This document shows positions 10,950 through 22,264 of a stretch of DNA of 64,000 nucleotides, piece by piece. Position numbers and translations under genes: made by a program. Under the pieces are notes generated by a model. The model searched no databases. It was given only the letters and a program-made list of their open reading frames with translations, and was not told where the DNA came from. This DNA is from Symbiodinium sp. CCMP2592 (lineage: Eukaryota; Sar; Dinophyceae; Suessiales; Symbiodiniaceae), in the NCBI GenBank assembly GCA_905221615.1, contig CAJNDT010001225.1:372001-436000 (forward strand), written 5' to 3'. Positions within the stretch are counted from its first letter, which is position 1, and each line of letters opens with the position of its first letter.

Positions 10950-13340
10950 TTTCTGCAGGAACGACAACAGCACCCTTTTTGTGGCCCAACTACTGGGAAA
11001 CCCAAACGTACAGCAAGCAGCATGGCTGGCATTGATCGAGTTTGGGGGCTTATGCTTTTGGGGCGAAAACTTCGTAAGTAGTACTGTGTTGGATTTCAGT
11101 GATTAAGTTACAGCGATTCAAGGAAGTAGTTTAGCTGGACAAGGTTTCAGAATCAAAGCACTGAATTCCGGCACAGCCAGCGAACGAAGCTTCCTGATCA
11201 TATCAGTAGCTGAAAGCAGCGGTTCGGCTGTACGGCTTGGCACTTCCGGTTGAGGCGGAGGGTTGCAAGCATAATATCGGGTGCCGTAGTCGTTAAGACA
11301 GAGTGTTGGTGATATTGTCACATGACTACAAATCTACTAGATAGGGAGCGTCGGTACTCAGTATGAGGGCCCCCAACAAAGCAGGCAAGCAAACATGAAG
11401 ACACTATGAAGACACATAACCCCTACGTGGGACTTCTGGTACTAGTTATCTATTCCAGCCCCCATATTATGGGGTTAGGCTTGCAGCACATGGGAGTCAG
11501 ATAGGGTGTAGGGTAGTACACGTCAGGTGCAGGGTTTAGGCTCGCAGGCTCAGGTTGTGTGGCCCAGTGATTACAGTGTTTAGCATGTATTTACGGTTGC
11601 GCTAAACTTCTCGGGACTAAGACGGAGGGGCAAGCAAAACGTTCATGATAAGATCCACTACAAGCGTTCCGTCTTTCTGCGATACTGTCAAGGAACACGG
11701 GCTGCGAGTTCCCTCACCGTGACAATGGCTTCTACATACTTACCTTGTACTTGATTACTACGTCACATGATCCTGCTAACTACCTTTTGACTGTGCCAAA
11801 ACCCTGGCAACCACCCCAATTACTCCCTTAACCCCTAGACCGTAATATAGACCCTAAACCCTGCCACAAACTAAACTCTAACCCCCTGAACTATAGACCC
11901 TAAACTTTAAACCCCCGAGCTCTTACCACTCGAACCTGTGAAGCTTGGCATCGTCATTGAGAGCGTCGAGGGCGAAGCGAAGCCTAGTTCATGGTTGGGA
12001 TAGGACTAAAAATTAAAACTCTTATTCCTTATTGGGTTTATAGTACCCATAAAAATGTAAAATGTTACCCAACTATGACACAGAAGCGATCCCACCTCTG
12101 CTCCCGTCGGTTCGTTAGAAGCTGCGACACCTGGAAAGGCCATTTGACATCAAAAACAGCGAATCCTAAACCCTACAACTTGAAAAACTGGGTTGGCCTT
12201 TAAACACCCTGAAAAAATTCTATTTGTAGGGCCCCTTATAAACCTAAATAAGGAAAACAGAAAATCAGCCTAGAAAAGGGAAGCCTCGAATGCACGAGTA
12301 GGATCACCTGTTTTCTGAAGCTTCCCTGTAAGTCTTCAGAACTGACATATCCAGATTTTACAGAGCTGGCCGCGAGACCGTTCGCCTGGGGTTATTTCTC
12401 AAGGGCTCCACCTGTCCCAGTCTTAGTAATCTCATCATAAACCCTAAACCCTAAACTCAGTACCCGCAGCAACGAAACCATGCTCCAAGTGAAAAAACAG
12501 TCCGAAGCCTCACCTATGACGGTCAGATCGACTACATGTTGAGGCCTTGGCGCTCGGTTTAGGGTTTAGGGTCTCTACAAACCAAAGAACCCTAAACCCT
12601 AAACCCTAAAGATGCGAAAGCAGAGGTCTCCGAGCCGGAAACTCGATGACAAACCTGAAGTTTTGCCCAGTATAGGGTATAGGGTTTAGGGTTTTTAGGG
12701 TTTAGAGTATAGGGTTTAAGGTTTTTAGGGTTTAAGGTTTTAGTGTTTTAGGGTTTAGGGTTTGTGTCTTCAGGTGAACTGGAGGTTAACCTTTGGGATT
12801 AAGTGGAGGGTACTGTATCACTCACCCAAAACGGCAACTCTACTACTAAGTCAATGCATACTTACTAAAGACCCATGCGGGCGTCGCTCAGCTCTGACCC
12901 CTAAACACTCAAGCCCCAAAATCACGAAATCCTACCGTCATGAAGTTTTGAACCCTCGAGGATGAAGCGACTCGGCAAGTAGCTTGTAACTGGGATGGGG
13001 GCTTATACGGTGTTCATTATCCTACAGTAATTGGAGTTCTTCAAAGTAAAAACCCTACGTATCAGCTGCCTATGAAGCCCCCTTACCCCAAGACCAAAAT
13101 CTGAAATTCTGCACCTAAAACAACCAAAGGCCTACCCCCAGATCCCGAAATCCTGGACCCAGGTAACGTAGGGGCCTTAATACTCAGAACAGGGTCTTGG
13201 GGATCCAGACTACAACATACCCCACAAACCCTAGTCTAATTCTTAAGGCCCGTACACTAAACCCATAGAGAAGCCCCTGTACTGCAACCCTTATAGACCC
13301 CTGAGCAAGGAACCCTGTACAGGGACCCTATTCTAATTCT
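10950..13340. other. Probable genic region with unresolved small exons
   Basis: Short protein-like patches occur at about 10965-11045 (plus reading NDNSTLFVAQLLGNPNVQQA), 11120-11220 (minus MIRKLRSLAVPEFSALIL), 11935-11990 (minus LRFALDALNDDAKLHR) and 12640-12690 (minus FRFVIEFPARR). None could be joined or named. N-terminal exons of the hydroxyacid dehydrogenase should lie here. Confidence 0.3.
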
Positions 13341-13922
13341 TAAGGCCCCTACATTAAGCTACTTACAGCCCGCTTCCCACATCCGAAGAAAGGCGCCTGG
13401 CGGTTGAAGTAGAGGATGCTGAGAAGGACATGCCTTCGATGCGGGCTTCTTGTGTGGGGTTCAGGTTTTGATGCTGCTGGTGATGCTGGCGGCGCCGGCG
13501 GTGGCTGCTGCTGTGGCTGCGGGTAAGACTGTGATATGTTTGCTTCCGGTCAGCAGAATGGCGACAAAAGGGTGAATTTGTTCATGCGGCGGTGTGTGAA
13601 AGCATAATAAATAGCTGTCCGTGCTGCGGGTGGCGCTAAGAGCGCTTGGCGGTCCAATCACTTTCAAGTTCGTCTGTGGAAACTCTACCAATAGCATACC
13701 CTAACCCAGAAATCTACTGAAGCCTAAACTCTCAAGAGGCACATTGGCAGCTTGAGAAACACAACGATCGACATGAAGTCGGAAGTCTTAACGTAAACCC
13801 CAAGCACTACGTGCAAAGCCACTAATCACTAAACTTAACCAAGCCCACTGCAACTGCAACTCCTTGATGAACCCCTCACTTACCGGTAAACCCTAAACCT
13901 GAACCCTAGTCATAAACTCCGC

Positions 13923-14008
13923 CTGGCGGCTGGGCAAGCATCTCTGCGAAAATGGACCGAGTGTTGGACAGAGGGATGCCGTGCTTTCCGAGGATGCTCT
14001 GCAAGCGC
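13923..14008 (-). CDS. Candidate exon, unidentified gene
   Basis: 86 bases reading RLQSILGKHGIPLSNTRSIF and on to AEMLAQPP, bounded by AG and a GC donor. It is protein-like, with telomere-like sequence on both sides. No family recognised. Confidence 0.5.
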
Positions 14009-14343
14009 CTTCATTGCGACTAACCCCTAAACCCCTAAACCCGAACCTAAAACCTAAAACCTAAACCCCTAAGCCCTAAACCCTGTCTCAGGACTTGAAC
14101 TCTGACATTCCCTAGGCTCAGTTGAGCCCGGGTTCTAAGGTTTTGGAGCTGGCATTGGGATGTGGTTTAGGGTTTACAGGTTTAGGGTTTAGGGGTTTTA
14201 CGGGTTTAGGGTTTAGGGGTGTAGGGTTTATATTATAGGGTTTAGGGGTTTAGGGTTTAGGGTGTTGCCCCAGGATCAACCCTTCTGTTAGGCTTTAGGG
14301 TTTAGGGTTGAAGTTACTGTGCAACGAAGTCGGGTTTCAGGTT

Positions 14344-14400
14344 CAAGACATCGGCCTTGGCTTCGAGGGGCCTAGCAGGCATGTTGAAATGCAGGCTGCT
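14344..14400 (-). CDS. Candidate exon, unidentified gene
   Basis: The minus strand reads LHFNMPARPLEAKADVLN, preceded by CAG. Flanked by TTTAGGG-like sequence. Possibly the same gene as the exon at 13923-14008; the joining phase was not resolved. Confidence 0.4.
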
Positions 14401-14690
14401 TCAGGGTTAGGGTTTAGGGGTTTAGGGTTTAGATTTAGGGCCGCGTTGGAGGTTTGAAGTTGGTCTTACTTGTAACCTTACTTATGACCTTCTTACGAAG
14501 TCCCGTAATCTTGCGAGGCGTCAACCACTAAACTCTGAACCATGAACCGCCCGAAACCCCAAAAAATCTTAAACTCTTACCCCTACAGCCTAAAGCCCTA
14601 AACGCTGGACCCGCTCAGGCCTTATAGGAATTGATAGCTTCTATACATCCTCCGCCCAGACACCCCGAAATCCCCTGATAGATCCCTGCT

Positions 14691-14754
14691 CCCACCCACC
14701 CACACACACACCCACACCCACACCCACACGCACACCCACACGCACACCCACACG

Positions 14755-14787
<33 letters not shown>

Positions 14788-14800
14788 ACACACGCACACA
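14691..14800. repeat. (CA)n-rich microsatellite
   Basis: CA/CACG/CCCA repeats, downstream of the duplicated exon at 14795-15010 on the minus strand, where it forms GT-rich intron sequence. Confidence 0.9.
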
Positions 14801-15130
14801 CATGTGCACATGGTCACCACACGCGATGAGTAGATGAGGCCTCGACAGCGGCCTGAGCTGCGCGCTTCTCCTGGAAACAGAATGTGCTCGTATGCCCTCC
14901 CCACACACGCGCACACGCTCACCACACGCAATGAATGTCTGGCCGAGGCCGCTACCGCGGCCTCAGCTTCGCTCTTCTCCTCGAAAAGAATGTACTCGAA
15001 TGCCCTCTCCCAAAAACGCATCTCCCGCCATGCCTTTTCCATCTTTTTGCGCATTTCTTCCAGTCGCTCCTCCTTCCAACGAATCAAACGAACAAAACAA
15101 ACACCGCGAGAAAACCCAACCCACTGAGGC
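14795..15130 (-). CDS. Exons of an alpha-helical, probably coiled-coil protein
   Basis: The minus strand reads RWKEERLEEMRKKMEKAWRE and continues ...RAFEYILFEEKSEAEAAVAAS, a charged heptad-like helix. The segment ends at a GTG donor followed by GT-rich sequence. A second, diverged copy of the last part (EKRAAQAAVEASSTHRV) follows about 110 bases downstream, also with a GTG donor and GT-rich intron start. This looks like an exon duplicated together with its donor. Upstream, about 15130-15195 reads VLIQLALRLVDKAKQNARAS and may be the preceding exon. Function unknown. Confidence 0.45.
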
Positions 15131-15177
15131 CCGAGCATTTTGCTTCGCTTTGTCGACCAACCTCAACGCAAGTTGTA

Positions 15178-15798
15178 TCAACACGACAGGCATGATAAAA
15201 CGGCAACCGGGCCACGAACCTGTTGAAGGTGCTTTCGGTCACGCAGTGTGTGACGGAAATTGGATCGCATACAAAGGAAAGAAACAACCAACGAAAACAA
15301 GCCGATCCACCCCCCCGTCCCCCCTCCCCCCCCGGGCCAACGGTGATGAAGACGATGCAGTACTTCGCCTCCGAGGCGACAGTAGGACAAGAGATTTGTC
15401 ACGCAGAAACTGGGCGCCGAACGTGCTCGGCGAGCTTCATAGCCTACCACGAGAAAAAAGAAAGAAAAGCAGCCGCCCCTCCCTGTATGTCCCTCTCTCA
15501 CTCCCTCTCCCTGTCTGTATTCTCGTTTCGTGCACCCTCTCCCAGCCTCTTTCTTGTCCGCCCGGCGGCGGCGGAAAGCACTGTTACGTTCAGCCATGCC
15601 CTCAGCTACACTTCCATGTATTGCGATGAAGTCCCAACGAACTGAGACCCCGACGCATTTCCAGCAGAGGCCCGTTTTAGTGCGGCTGGATCGCATGCCA
15701 CCGCACACGCTGAACTCAGTCCACAAGACACCGGCTTTCATCATCACCGACCCTTCCCCTCCATCCCTGCCCCAACTGAAGCCAGGACGTTTTTGCAC
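15178..15798 (-). CDS. Possible upstream exons of the coiled-coil gene
   Basis: A 206-codon open frame on the minus strand containing protein-like pieces (SVMMKAGVLWTEFSVCGGMR, RWDFIAIHGSVAEGMAE). The plus strand is also open for long stretches here, so strand and exon limits are uncertain. The block lacks telomere-like repeats, which favours a genic region. Confidence 0.25.
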   Translation of the reverse strand: MQKRPGFSWGRDGGEGSVMMKAGVLWTEFSVCGGMRSSRTKTGLCWKCVGVSVRWDFIAIHGSVAEGMAERNSAFRRRRADKKEAGRGCTKREYRQGEGVREGHTGRGGCFSFFFLVVGYEARRARSAPSFCVTNLLSYCRLGGEVLHRLHHRWPGGGGGTGGWIGLFSLVVSFLCMRSNFRHTLRDRKHLQQVRGPVAVLSCLSC

Positions 15799-16002
15799 TC
15801 CTTCTGGGCAGCTCCCTCACTTGCGGCCTTGCCCTCCATGACCTGCACAATTCTACTTCTTATACCTTCCTCTATCTGCTCTCCTGCCTACATCTAAAAA
15901 GACCGAGACCCCACCGACTTGAAGAGGAAAAAAACTGAGCGCTAAGGAATCGGAGCCAAAGACTCACATATTCAGAAGCATCACCCTCTCCCTCCATAAC
16001 TT

Positions 16003-16074
16003 CCCCTCTGTCCCTCCCTCCCTCCCTCCCTCCCTCCCTCCCTCGCTCTCCCTCTCTCTCTCTCTCTCCCTCTT

Positions 16075-16112
<38 letters not shown>

Positions 16113-16162
16113 TCTCTCCCTCTTTCTGTCTCTCCCTCTCTCTTTCTCTGTGTGTGTGTTTC
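16003..16162. repeat. (CCCT)n and (CT)n microsatellite
   Basis: Pyrimidine-only tract, CTCC units then CT units, ending in a short GT run. Confidence 0.95.
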
Positions 16163-17391
16163 TCTTTATGCCGTCCTCTCTCCCTCTCCCCACCTTCGGT
16201 ACATCTTGCAGTACCCTGGTAGATCCCTTACAGGAGCCTTGTTGCGAAGCCTTTAAAGGGGACCATTTAAGGGGCTAGCCTTTTACGGAGCCTACTAGCG
16301 CCGCTCCGAGGACTTGGTAATACACTGGGTACTGCCCCCACTCAGTAACAGTTGAATAATACTCAGAATATCAAGCCAAGGAAAAAGATCAGGAATAAAA
16401 CCATATTATCAGTACCGAAAAGGACATACACACAATTCTTCATCCCTAGAGTACTGTAATAGTAGCCCTATTATAGACTGGCACTGTATCGGGGGGTACC
16501 TAAGTAATATAATGATATAGATCTGTAACATGTGATATGGTGTTCTTATCATGGTAACTTATCATCTACTGCATGTACTATAGATCCTAACTATGGTAAC
16601 TTAAACTAAACTGCGACAAGAAACCAGAACCTCAAAAGAGCCTACATAGGGATCCAAGAAGCATCTAAACAAAGCGGAATATCCTACAATCCCCTTTCTA
16701 GACTAGACAAAGATAGCAAAAAAGGTTGGGATATCCCGCGCAAAATCAAAAGTTCATGTGGGGGTATTTTCTTGCTTCCTAACTACAGCATTCTCCGTAG
16801 GTATGACCGCCAAGGTGCGAGGGGTTGAGAGAGTCCACACCGGTGAACCTCAGTTTTCCACTACCAGCTCTGTCGGAGGGCTCCAGGGTTTTAGGGTTTA
16901 GAGTTTAAGGTTCAGCGTATTGTGCAGGTCTTACGAAGGGTGTTGTTGGGGCTTTTTTCTGAAAGATGCCACCCCACAACAAAACGGTACCTCCGAAAGG
17001 CTTCACAAGTTACATGCGCGTTGCTGGGCTTTTTCGGCAAAGACTAATATGGCAAACGGGCGCTACTACCCTGAATCCTAAGTCCAAACAAACTGCGAGG
17101 AATAAGGGCGCTACTAGGAAGACTAGGCACAGCGAGTGGACCAACTTTACGCGCGTCGAGGCCGACGGGAGCCGGTCTTCTGTATCCTGGGTTGACTTAA
17201 GGTCTAGGGTGAAAGGGCTTAGGGTTTAGGGGTTGTAAAAGAACTATAGCACCCTTAGAACCACAATAAAATTGGCATTTTTAATATTCTCTTGAGCTTT
17301 ATATGACCAAAACTCAAAGAAATAATTCCTAAGGAGACTATAGAGAAAGTCACATGCTTTCCTCACAACTGAAGCTCCCAAGGATCCGATC

Positions 17392-17512
17392 CTCGGGCTT
17401 TCTGCTTCTTTTGTGGCGGTTCCGTCGGTGCTGATGATGGTAAGCTCACCAAGTATTCCAGGACCTGCGCCGTAAGCATTGGCACTAGCTGAGGCTTGAA
17501 GGTTTCAGACAT
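17392..17512 (-). CDS. Candidate first exon, unidentified gene
   Basis: ATG at 17512 followed by SETFKPQLVPMLTAQVLEY and a Pro/Lys-rich stretch ending PPQKKQKAR. A GA donor (GAG|GATC) at 17391 fits the splice pattern of the actin genes. Without splicing the frame would stop near 17369. The basic tail could be a nuclear localisation signal (inference). No family recognised. Confidence 0.5.
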
Positions 17513-18189
17513 CGTGAGCGGTGTTTGGCTCTTCCAGGGTTAGGATTCAAGAGGTACGAGATATGAGAAGCTCCGTTCCATGAGTTCTCAGTGATAAGAC
17601 GCAAACGCAAGTCCTACATAGTATGAGTGCAGACTAGGGGCCACTTAATTCTCTGAAGCTCCCCTCTGCTAATCATCCTATCGAGCAGGGGACTTAGCAA
17701 GTAGGGATAAATCTTTACTATCTATACCACCTTAGAAAAATAATAAACACAAAAAAATTAATATTCTCAATAGAATATGATTCCGAAGGAGACTCTAGAA
17801 ATACCCAAACCTTGAATCCTAAACCCCAAATGAGGCACTTATGACCAAAAGGACCCCAAGTTCTCCTGTCAGCAACTCCCGAGCATCTCTCAGCACATTG
17901 GGAACGGCAGAGCACCCAAGTCTGAAGCACAGAACCCCTAAACAAAGCCTCGGAAAACTTGACGAAAGCTCTAAACCTTAAACCCCCAACAAAACCTCGG
18001 AAAACTCAACGAAAGCTCTAAACCCTCAACCCTAAACCCTAAGCTCGAGCATAAAAGCAACCCCCAAGCCGCAGCTCGATCCTTAAATTCAACCCCCGCA
18101 AGCATGATGAAACAACGCCATACGGGTAGCTCTCCAAAAGTAGCGTCCCTCTTAAGGTCCTTCTTACAAGGGTGCCTTACTATAGTTGG

Positions 18190-18445
18190 GATCTAGAAGG
18201 GGGCCCTAATTTAGAGAACTACCCATATATGGGTGGTTGTCAAAATTATGGTCGCTTTTTGGATCCTTCTTATATTACGGCACCTAATATTTAGGGTACC
18301 CAAAAGGGGGCCCTAATTTAGAGAATTACCCATAATATGGGTGGTTGTCAAAATTATGGTACCTTTTTGGATCCTTTATATATTACGGCGCCTAATGTTT
18401 AGGGTACCCAAAAAGGGGCCCTAATTTAGAGAACTACCCATACAT
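18190..18445. mobile_element. Foldback family 1, tandem or nested pieces
   Basis: Two units starting ATGGGTGGTTGTCAAAATTA and ending GAGAACTACCCAT, plus part of a third. The right arm differs from other family-1 copies. Confidence 0.7.
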
Positions 18446-18544
18446 GGAAAAGGAAGGCAGCCCTCGCCTGAAGACGGAGAAGACCTCGTAAATCGGTCTT
18501 AAGTAGGGTCGCGAACAAGCTTCCCCCAAATTCTTATACTTCTG

Positions 18545-18665
18545 ACTCTCGGAGGCCTCAAAAGGTGGGATGAAGGTGGGTAGGATTCAGGATCCCTTAT
18601 ACAAGGCCTTTTATTTGGGAATATCCCACCTACCTTCATCCCACCTTTTGAGGCCTCCGAGACTC
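18545..18665. mobile_element. Foldback family 12 (long arms)
   Basis: Arms of about 38 bp (GGAGGCCTCAAAAGGTGGGA and onward) nearly perfectly inverted. Only copy seen. Confidence 0.85.
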
Positions 18666-18723
18666 ATGATAACCTACCGTCGCGGTCCCCTGATCCTAAG
18701 ACCCCAAACCCATAACTCCCATC

Positions 18724-18804
18724 CTCAACTGCAAACGCCTCCACGCTCTTCGGGCTGCCAGCTAAAACCACGAGATCATCGCCATCGTCAAGGCCGGCGA
18801 AGTC
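18724..18804 (-). CDS. Candidate exon with an RCK_C/TrkA-C-like motif
   Basis: 27 codons in phase 0 between AAAG and a GA donor (GAG|GATG). It reads DFAGLDDGDDLVVLAGSPKS. The pattern of a Gly-Asp turn followed by LVVLAG and a helix recalls the C-terminal RCK/TrkA domain of potassium channels and transporters. This is a motif-level guess from one exon. Any upstream exons would lie toward the mobile element at 20 kb. Confidence 0.4.
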
Positions 18805-18959
18805 CTTTCGGGTTCCGGGTTTCGGATTCGGGGCGTTGGGGTCCTTTTAAAGGGTTACTATAAGGGTACTATAAGGGCTCCTTTAAAGAGCTATATATAT
18901 ATATGAGCCCGATACCTTTAGGGTATATTTAGCTAGCTTTTTATATATGCAATACTAAA

Positions 18960-20286
18960 TGCCTAGTTAAATATTATATCGCATCATATGCGCCGATACG
19001 ATGTGGATCCGAAATGTTTGCCAATCCCCCGATCCAAAGGTTTTAACCTCCGAAGATCAGAAGGATATCCGTAAACAATTCAAGCTTCGACTCTCGTCTT
19101 CTAGTGTGTGCTGCCTACTGGATCAGCTCACGGGCCCCAACAGCAGAGGTCATATACAAGATATTCCTTATCCTGGCCTGTGCACACTTTCTACACAGGA
19201 CTGATTCATATGCAACCTGTTCTCAGATAATGAACAGCACTAATTAACATGTCATGGCTTGATCGATTAGCCCTTGGTACTCCATAAAGGTCTTGCACCG
19301 CAGCCAGCATTTGTGCTGTAGCCATTTAACAGCACCGCCGATTGGCTGAACGCACGAGTTCATGCAGATTGGTTGCGGAGTTACTCAATCAGCTCAAGAG
19401 CCTTGACAGTAGCAGTTATGTACAGTGAGTCAACCCAGAGACTCCGAGATAGTGCTTTGGGTAAGCACCTCGAGGTGCCGGACAACACAGGTGGGCATTC
19501 GTCCACCATCCCATCCGACTCCAAGGGAGTCCGGCAAACATAGATAGCAAATGGGGAGGGAACCTCCCCCCCTTTCATCCGGAAGGTCTTTCCCTCCTCT
19601 CCCTAAAAACCTCTTCGAGGCGGGTCGTGCCACACACGCGACCCTAACTGGATCGAGCGACTCCACGGGAGGCCAGGGCCAGCCAGGGCGGGACTGTGCG
19701 TATAATCTCGGAGAGCTCGTGTCCATGAGCAATTGATGCTAACTATCCAAGCGAACAGTGTTGTCCTAGCATGCAGGACTAGGCTGTGTAGCTGAGCTGT
19801 GTAGTCCTGACATGTAGGGACAGCCTCTGTAGATAGCCGATGATACCGATGATTCAAGCGAGTATTTTCCCACAAATCAATCACGAGATAGCAAGAGTTT
19901 GTCTTTGGCTACTCACGCTAGCACGCAATGTCGTATCGGTGACAGTATTGTGTACTGCATGTAGCAGAGATTGACTGACACTTGGAAAGATCTTGCGTCC
20001 GAGAGTCCATCATATGGTATGTGTCCTCGCATCGCGTCGCCTGTCCGGAACGACAAATCAACGTCTGTTCGCAAAGGAAACATAGTCATAGTGTGATAGA
20101 ACATACAATGCATCAGGCCAAGATGCAGATTCAAACCCTGCATGGATGGATGTTTAGAGCTGCATGGAACGCATAGTTACATCTGTTTCAGGACGCAATG
20201 GACAGTGTGCATGGCGAGACACATTCAGCACATACTGACTCGATCACTGGTTTATGCAGCAGGCGTCGTTGCCGTATCGTTCTTTC
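18960..20286. other. Repeat-free block left of the transposase
   Basis: No telomere-like or foldback sequence and no convincing gene. It may be part of the large mobile element or its target. A CATGCAGGAC/GTCCTGACATG inverted motif occurs near 19770-19820. Confidence 0.35.
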
Positions 20287-21724
20287 TTAGGTCGAGCTGC
20301 GTTTGACGCCAGCAGTCCTCAGGGTGTGCATCCGTTTGACGGATAAAGGAGTCACCCGCTTTCTCCGGTCGTCCGTTTTCTTTGTTGAACGGACGACCGG
20401 CTTCTTCTTGACTGCACGCCTGACGACTCTAGCTTCCACAAGTCTGGCCTTTGCCAGAGGAAGTTCGGCTTTGCACTGTGTGCCGGCGGTCTGTTGCTCA
20501 GCACACCATGCACTCCATTCTTCACTGCTCCATATGGACTCATGCAGAGCGCGACCAAGGAGCATACTTGCGCTCACTACATGAGACATCGGAAATTGAG
20601 TAGCTAGATAATGTTGCAGTGTCTTGATGTACAAAAAATACTGCAACTTTAATGCCAATGTTGACCTGTGCAGTACGTTGGTGGTTCTGGTCCATGAATT
20701 AATTTCAGCGTGCAGGGCTTCATTGCTCGACGTACCACTCGGCAAGAACCAAAGGTACGACGCTCTCATGGAGTGGCGGACCCGAATGTTGTTCATGAGC
20801 CACTCCACCCGATCCGGCGCACAGGCTGCCCAGAGTATCTTGTTGATGTCCTTGTTGGGGCCTGCAGCTTTGCGCGTAACCTCCACGACTTTGTACCGGC
20901 GACACAATGCAGCCACTGCTTTAATGAAATCAAGACGGCGCATGAAGGGCTTCTCCGGATTCAGATTATCCAATACGCGAGCAGTCTCGCTGTCGGACAT
21001 GGAACAGTCGAGGATCATGGCCCTGATTCTGGTCTCCTCGTCACCGAGGGGCCTCGCCATGCTACCGTCATAAAGCTGCTGCCAGTAGTCTTTGTCTATA
21101 GCAGTGTCCACGGCAATGCATTCATTTCCGGAGAATACGGCGGAGTTGTTTCGAACCGGGATTCTTCTTGTTCCAGAACCCGTACTCATACACTATTGCC
21201 AAGTGAATAGGGTCCAGCATGAGGGACTTCAGGTTTTGGCAAATTCCCTTGAGTTCGGCAAGTAACTTTTCTGAAGGACTGTCAGTGCCAACATGATGCA
21301 CCGAGTTCAACTGCTCCACAGAGAAATTCTGTCGCATAGCCTCGACTATCTGTTCGGAGGACTCGCTCTGGACAAAGTGCATCATGAGGACCGCCCCTGT
21401 TCTACCGCGAATCGTTAGTAACCGTCTCCATGCCACTGTATCGTCGAAGGGAGCCTCGTCTCGCACCTGTTTGGGTGCACGATAGGAAGCTTGTCCCATG
21501 ACTTTCATGCAGAGTTTGAGAGTAGCATCCATACTAATATAATGCCACTCATCGCCGCACACCAGGAATTCCGTCATCTTCTCCATTTTACTCCGGAAAG
21601 CTGTTGAGCTGGCAATGTCCTCCAACATAGGCATCCACTGTGGAACCCTGCTGGGGAGAAGAGTGGACAGTAAGCTTCCCGCTTGCATGGCCGCCATGTG
21701 ACACCGAGTGGCCAGAGTTCTGAC
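20287..21724 (-). CDS. DDE-type transposase domain of the mobile element (frameshifted)
   Basis: RNase H-fold transposase candidate. The first frame (21724-21122) holds YISMDATLK (first Asp), VGTDSPSEKLL and MLDPIHLAIVYEYG. Near 21125-21130 the frame must shift by one to continue into the second frame (to the stop TAA at 20287), which holds GTSSNEALHAEINSW with the likely catalytic Glu. The basic C-terminus (KKKPVVRSTKKTDDRRKR) suggests DNA binding or nuclear targeting. The spacing and NE motif are reminiscent of MULE-like or related DDE families, but the exact family is not settled. As read, the gene is broken, so this copy may be dead unless the shift is a sequence error. Confidence 0.55.
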
Positions 21725-22264
<540 letters not shown>

